Assembly (NCBI GenBank): GCA_009594995.1
Contig: VOPR01000013.1
Span: 1-35,426, forward strand
Length of the DNA: 35,426 bases
DNA from: Nitrospira sp.
GTDB lineage: Bacteria; Nitrospirota; Nitrospiria; Nitrospirales; Nitrospiraceae
Direction: 5' to 3'
Part shown: one piece after another, positions 33,487-35,426 of the stretch
Layout: every line of letters starts with the position of its first letter
Numbering within the stretch: the stretch's first letter is position 1
Made by a program: the position numbers and the translations under genes
Notes under the pieces: generated by a model
The model's database searches: none
What the model saw: the letters and a program-made list of their open reading frames with translations, nothing else
What the model was told of the DNA's origin: nothing

Positions 33487-35426
33487 ATGAGCACCCTCTT
33501 CAAAGGTTTCGAACGAATCGAAGACGCACGCGAGCGGTTGTCCGGGCTAAGTTTCCTGGCCGGTTTGTATGATGGCCGGCCTGATTTCGAGCTGCTGCTG
33601 ACGCCTCCTGAGCCTCCCGCTGAACAAGCGGCCGGCGATGCCTTCTGCAATCAGGTCGAGGCATTTCTGCGACACGAGGTAGATCCGGAGGAGATCGAAC
33701 GTCAGGCGAAAATTCCCGAGTCCGTGATTCGAGGCCTGTTCAGACTCGGGGCTTTCGGCATGAAAATTCCCAAACCATACGGCGGCCTCGGTTTCTCCTA
33801 TACCAATTACGGCCGCGTCCTGACATTGATCGCAAGCTGGAGCAACATTCTCGCCCTCACCGTGGCGGTGCCGCAATCCATCGGCATTGCCATGCCGATC
33901 CTCCTATTCGGGAGCGAAGACCAGAGGCACAAGTATCTTCCGCTGGCGGCGAGGGAAGCCCTCTCCGCATTTGCCCTCACGGAACCGATGACCGGCTCCG
34001 ATGCCGCCAATGTGCGAACGGAAGCAGTCCTCGACCGCACCGGCAGCCACTTCATCGTGAACGGCGAAAAACTCTGGTGCACGAATGGACCGATCGCCCG
34101 CTATGCCACGCTCATCGCCCGCGTCCCGGCACGACGGGTATCACGAGATGGACTGACAGAATGGATTCCAGTCCCCGAAGGGCATGGGGCGGACGACCGG
34201 GTCCACACGGCCTTTATCCTGGACATGTCGGCACCGGGCGTCCAAGTCCGTCAACGCTGTCAGTTCGAAGGGTGCCGCGGAATCGAGAATGCCCACATGA
34301 CGATGACGCAGGTCCAGGTCCCGTTTGAGAACGTGATCGGCGAGGTAGGAAAAGGATTGAAATATGCCCTGACCATTCTCAACGTGGGACGCGGCGTCAG
34401 CATTCCGGCCATCTGCCTCGGCATGGCGAAACAGGCCTGGCAGCCGACCCTGGATCGAGCCAACGCCAGGGTCACGTTTCACAAACCGCTGGCGGAGCGG
34501 CAGACACAGCAGATCCGCATCGGTGACATGGCCGGCCATCTGTTCGCAATGGAAGCCCTCTCGAGGCTGATCTGGCGGCTGGCCGATCAACACCGGTATG
34601 ACATTCGCATCGAAGCTGCCGTCGCCAAGATTTTCTGCTCCGAGCACACGATTCGGTTCCTGAGGGACGCCCAGATCCTATTCGGCGGCATGGGGTACGA
34701 AACCGCTGCCTCCAAAATGGCGCGCGGCGAAGCGGCTTTCGGGATCGAGCAGCTTGTGCGAGACGCGGAAATGTATCGCATCGGTGAAGGCGCGACGGAC
34801 ATACTCCGCCCCTTCATCGTGCGCGAAGGATTGAGCCAGCATCTGGATCGCGCCAAGGCCTTTTATTCCGGAGAGCTCTCGATTCTCGACCAGGCGCGTC
34901 AGGCCATGAAATTGGCGGGCTTTTATTTCCCCTGGTATTTGCGGCAATGGCTGAAACGATCGTTGCCCGCCCGCCACGAGCTGGCTCACCCCCAGGCCGA
35001 GCCAGTGATCAAGTTCATCGAACGGATCAGTCGGCGCCTGGCGCGGGAAATCTTTTACGCGATGGTGCGATTCCAGGCCTCGTTTCAAGACGAGCAGCGG
35101 GTGCAGAACCGGATCGAATCCGTTGGAGAAGACCTGCTGGCGATGCTGGCCACAGTTCTGTATGCCGAGCAGCAGACCAGGCTCGAGGGACGGACAACGG
35201 TGTGGGAGCTGGCCGATGCGTTTTGTGATTCTGCGAAGCAGCGGGTGACGCAACGGCTCACTGAATTCAGGCACCACCGGGACTACCTCACGGCGACCAC
35301 GGGAACGCAGGCGCTGAAAGGCTATTACCCAAGCCTATCGCAAGGCATCATTCATCGGCGGTTGGAGGACTACCGTCGCAACAGTCACGCATCAGGAGAG
35401 AGTGCCGCGATACTCGAAGCATCCGG
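33487..35426 (+). CDS. VLCAD/ACAD9-like acyl-CoA dehydrogenase (3' end cut by window edge)
   Basis: The frame opens at ATG 33487 and is still open at the last base, giving at least 646 residues. The N-terminal and middle domains contain PKPYGGLGFSYTNY, FALTEPMTGSDAANV and GEKLWCTNG (FAD/acyl-CoA binding); the C-terminal helical domain has QILFGGMGYE and RIGEGATDILR, where E434 is at the catalytic-base position of MCAD-type enzymes. About 190 extra residues follow, as in VLCAD/ACAD9-type proteins, distinguishing it from the roughly 380-residue isovaleryl- or isobutyryl-CoA dehydrogenases. It should introduce the alpha-beta double bond in an acyl-CoA, plausibly butyryl-CoA or longer chains. It is the only acyl-CoA dehydrogenase visible in the operon. 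Confidence 0.88.
   Translation, partial: MSTLFKGFERIEDARERLSGLSFLAGLYDGRPDFELLLTPPEPPAEQAAGDAFCNQVEAFLRHEVDPEEIERQAKIPESVIRGLFRLGAFGMKIPKPYGGLGFSYTNYGRVLTLIASWSNILALTVAVPQSIGIAMPILLFGSEDQRHKYLPLAAREALSAFALTEPMTGSDAANVRTEAVLDRTGSHFIVNGEKLWCTNGPIARYATLIARVPARRVSRDGLTEWIPVPEGHGADDRVHTAFILDMSAPGVQVRQRCQFEGCRGIENAHMTMTQVQVPFENVIGEVGKGLKYALTILNVGRGVSIPAICLGMAKQAWQPTLDRANARVTFHKPLAERQTQQIRIGDMAGHLFAMEALSRLIWRLADQHRYDIRIEAAVAKIFCSEHTIRFLRDAQILFGGMGYETAASKMARGEAAFGIEQLVRDAEMYRIGEGATDILRPFIVREGLSQHLDRAKAFYSGELSILDQARQAMKLAGFYFPWYLRQWLKRSLPARHELAHPQAEPVIKFIERISRRLAREIFYAMVRFQASFQDEQRVQNRIESVGEDLLAMLATVLYAEQQTRLEGRTTVWELADAFCDSAKQRVTQRLTEFRHHRDYLTATTGTQALKGYYPSLSQGIIHRRLEDYRRNSHASGESAAILEAS

Larger units (their letters stand above)
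11531..35426 (+). other. 22-gene co-directional amino-acid/acyl-CoA catabolic operon
   Basis: Twenty-two genes run in one direction with gaps of at most 42 bases and overlaps of 4 to 53 bases at eight or more junctions. No terminator or clear internal promoter was seen. Content covers tyrosine (homogentisate route), leucine (methylcrotonyl-CoA route), a branched-chain oxoacid dehydrogenase, a B12 mutase with chaperone, short-chain beta-oxidation and the methylcitrate cycle. Whether it is one transcript cannot be decided from sequence. Confidence 0.65.

Noticed and set aside
1..35426. Search by eye for tRNA, rRNA, CRISPR arrays, insertion sequences and att sites
   Set aside because: No cloverleaf, repeat-spacer pattern, transposase-like protein or flanking inverted/direct repeats were recognised; the region looks like stable chromosomal DNA.

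Overview
The window reads as chromosomal DNA of a GC-rich, Gram-negative, didermic bacterium. The two-partner secretion (TPS) genes imply an outer membrane, and the strong AGGAGG-type ribosome sites and dense overlapping operons are typical of bacteria. The gene mix (TPS with a CHAT protein, homogentisate pathway, branched-chain amino-acid catabolism and methylcitrate cycle) would fit a Nitrospira-like member of Nitrospirota. That placement is inference from gene content only; no rRNA or marker gene is present.

Left part (1-8060). An SDR oxidoreductase runs off the left edge on the minus strand. A plus-strand gene follows for a signal-peptide-bearing protein with a Lon-type (S16) Ser/Lys proteolytic domain. 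Convergent to it is a minus-strand operon tpsB -> tpsA -> CHAT/TPR protein: an outer-membrane secretion pore, a small filamentous-haemagglutinin-type secreted protein and a presumed periplasmic caspase-like protease.

Middle (8061-11530). A minus-strand three-gene operon encodes a CADD/TenA-like heme-oxygenase-fold diiron protein, a Cro/CI-type HTH protein with a large uncharacterised C-terminal region, and a tryptophanase/tyrosine phenol-lyase family PLP enzyme whose substrate-discriminating residues look like tryptophanase. It is divergent from the large catabolic operon, across a 296-base region with an AT-rich island and two small dyads.

Right part (11531-35426). Twenty-two genes run head to tail on the plus strand, many overlapping by ATGA/GTGA junctions, with no visible terminator. 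They divide into (i) homogentisate-type tyrosine degradation (short HPPD-like VOC protein, homogentisate dioxygenase, FAH) plus a PyrE-like phosphoribosyltransferase; (ii) a branched-chain 2-oxoacid dehydrogenase (E1 alpha, E1 beta, E2, no E3); (iii) thiolase and 3-hydroxyacyl-CoA dehydrogenase; (iv) a split coenzyme-B12 mutase, with a metallo-beta-lactamase-fold gene wedged between its subunits and a MeaB-type chaperone downstream; (v) leucine branch (methylcrotonyl-CoA carboxylase beta, LiuC-type hydratase, HMG-CoA lyase); (vi) a second enoyl-CoA hydratase; (vii) the methylcitrate cycle (PrpD, PrpB, PrpC); (viii) an AMP-forming acyl-CoA ligase and a VLCAD-like acyl-CoA dehydrogenase cut by the right edge.

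The most interesting reading is that the mutase is not methylmalonyl-CoA mutase. It carries Phe61 and Gln179 at the positions that are Tyr89/Arg207 in methylmalonyl-CoA mutase and Phe/Gln in isobutyryl-CoA mutase. The operon would then send valine through isobutyryl-CoA -> butyryl-CoA -> crotonyl-CoA -> acetoacetyl-CoA -> acetyl-CoA using enzymes encoded beside it, leaving the methylcitrate cycle for isoleucine-derived propionyl-CoA. Residue comparisons with reference enzymes are from memory of those families, not from an alignment run here.
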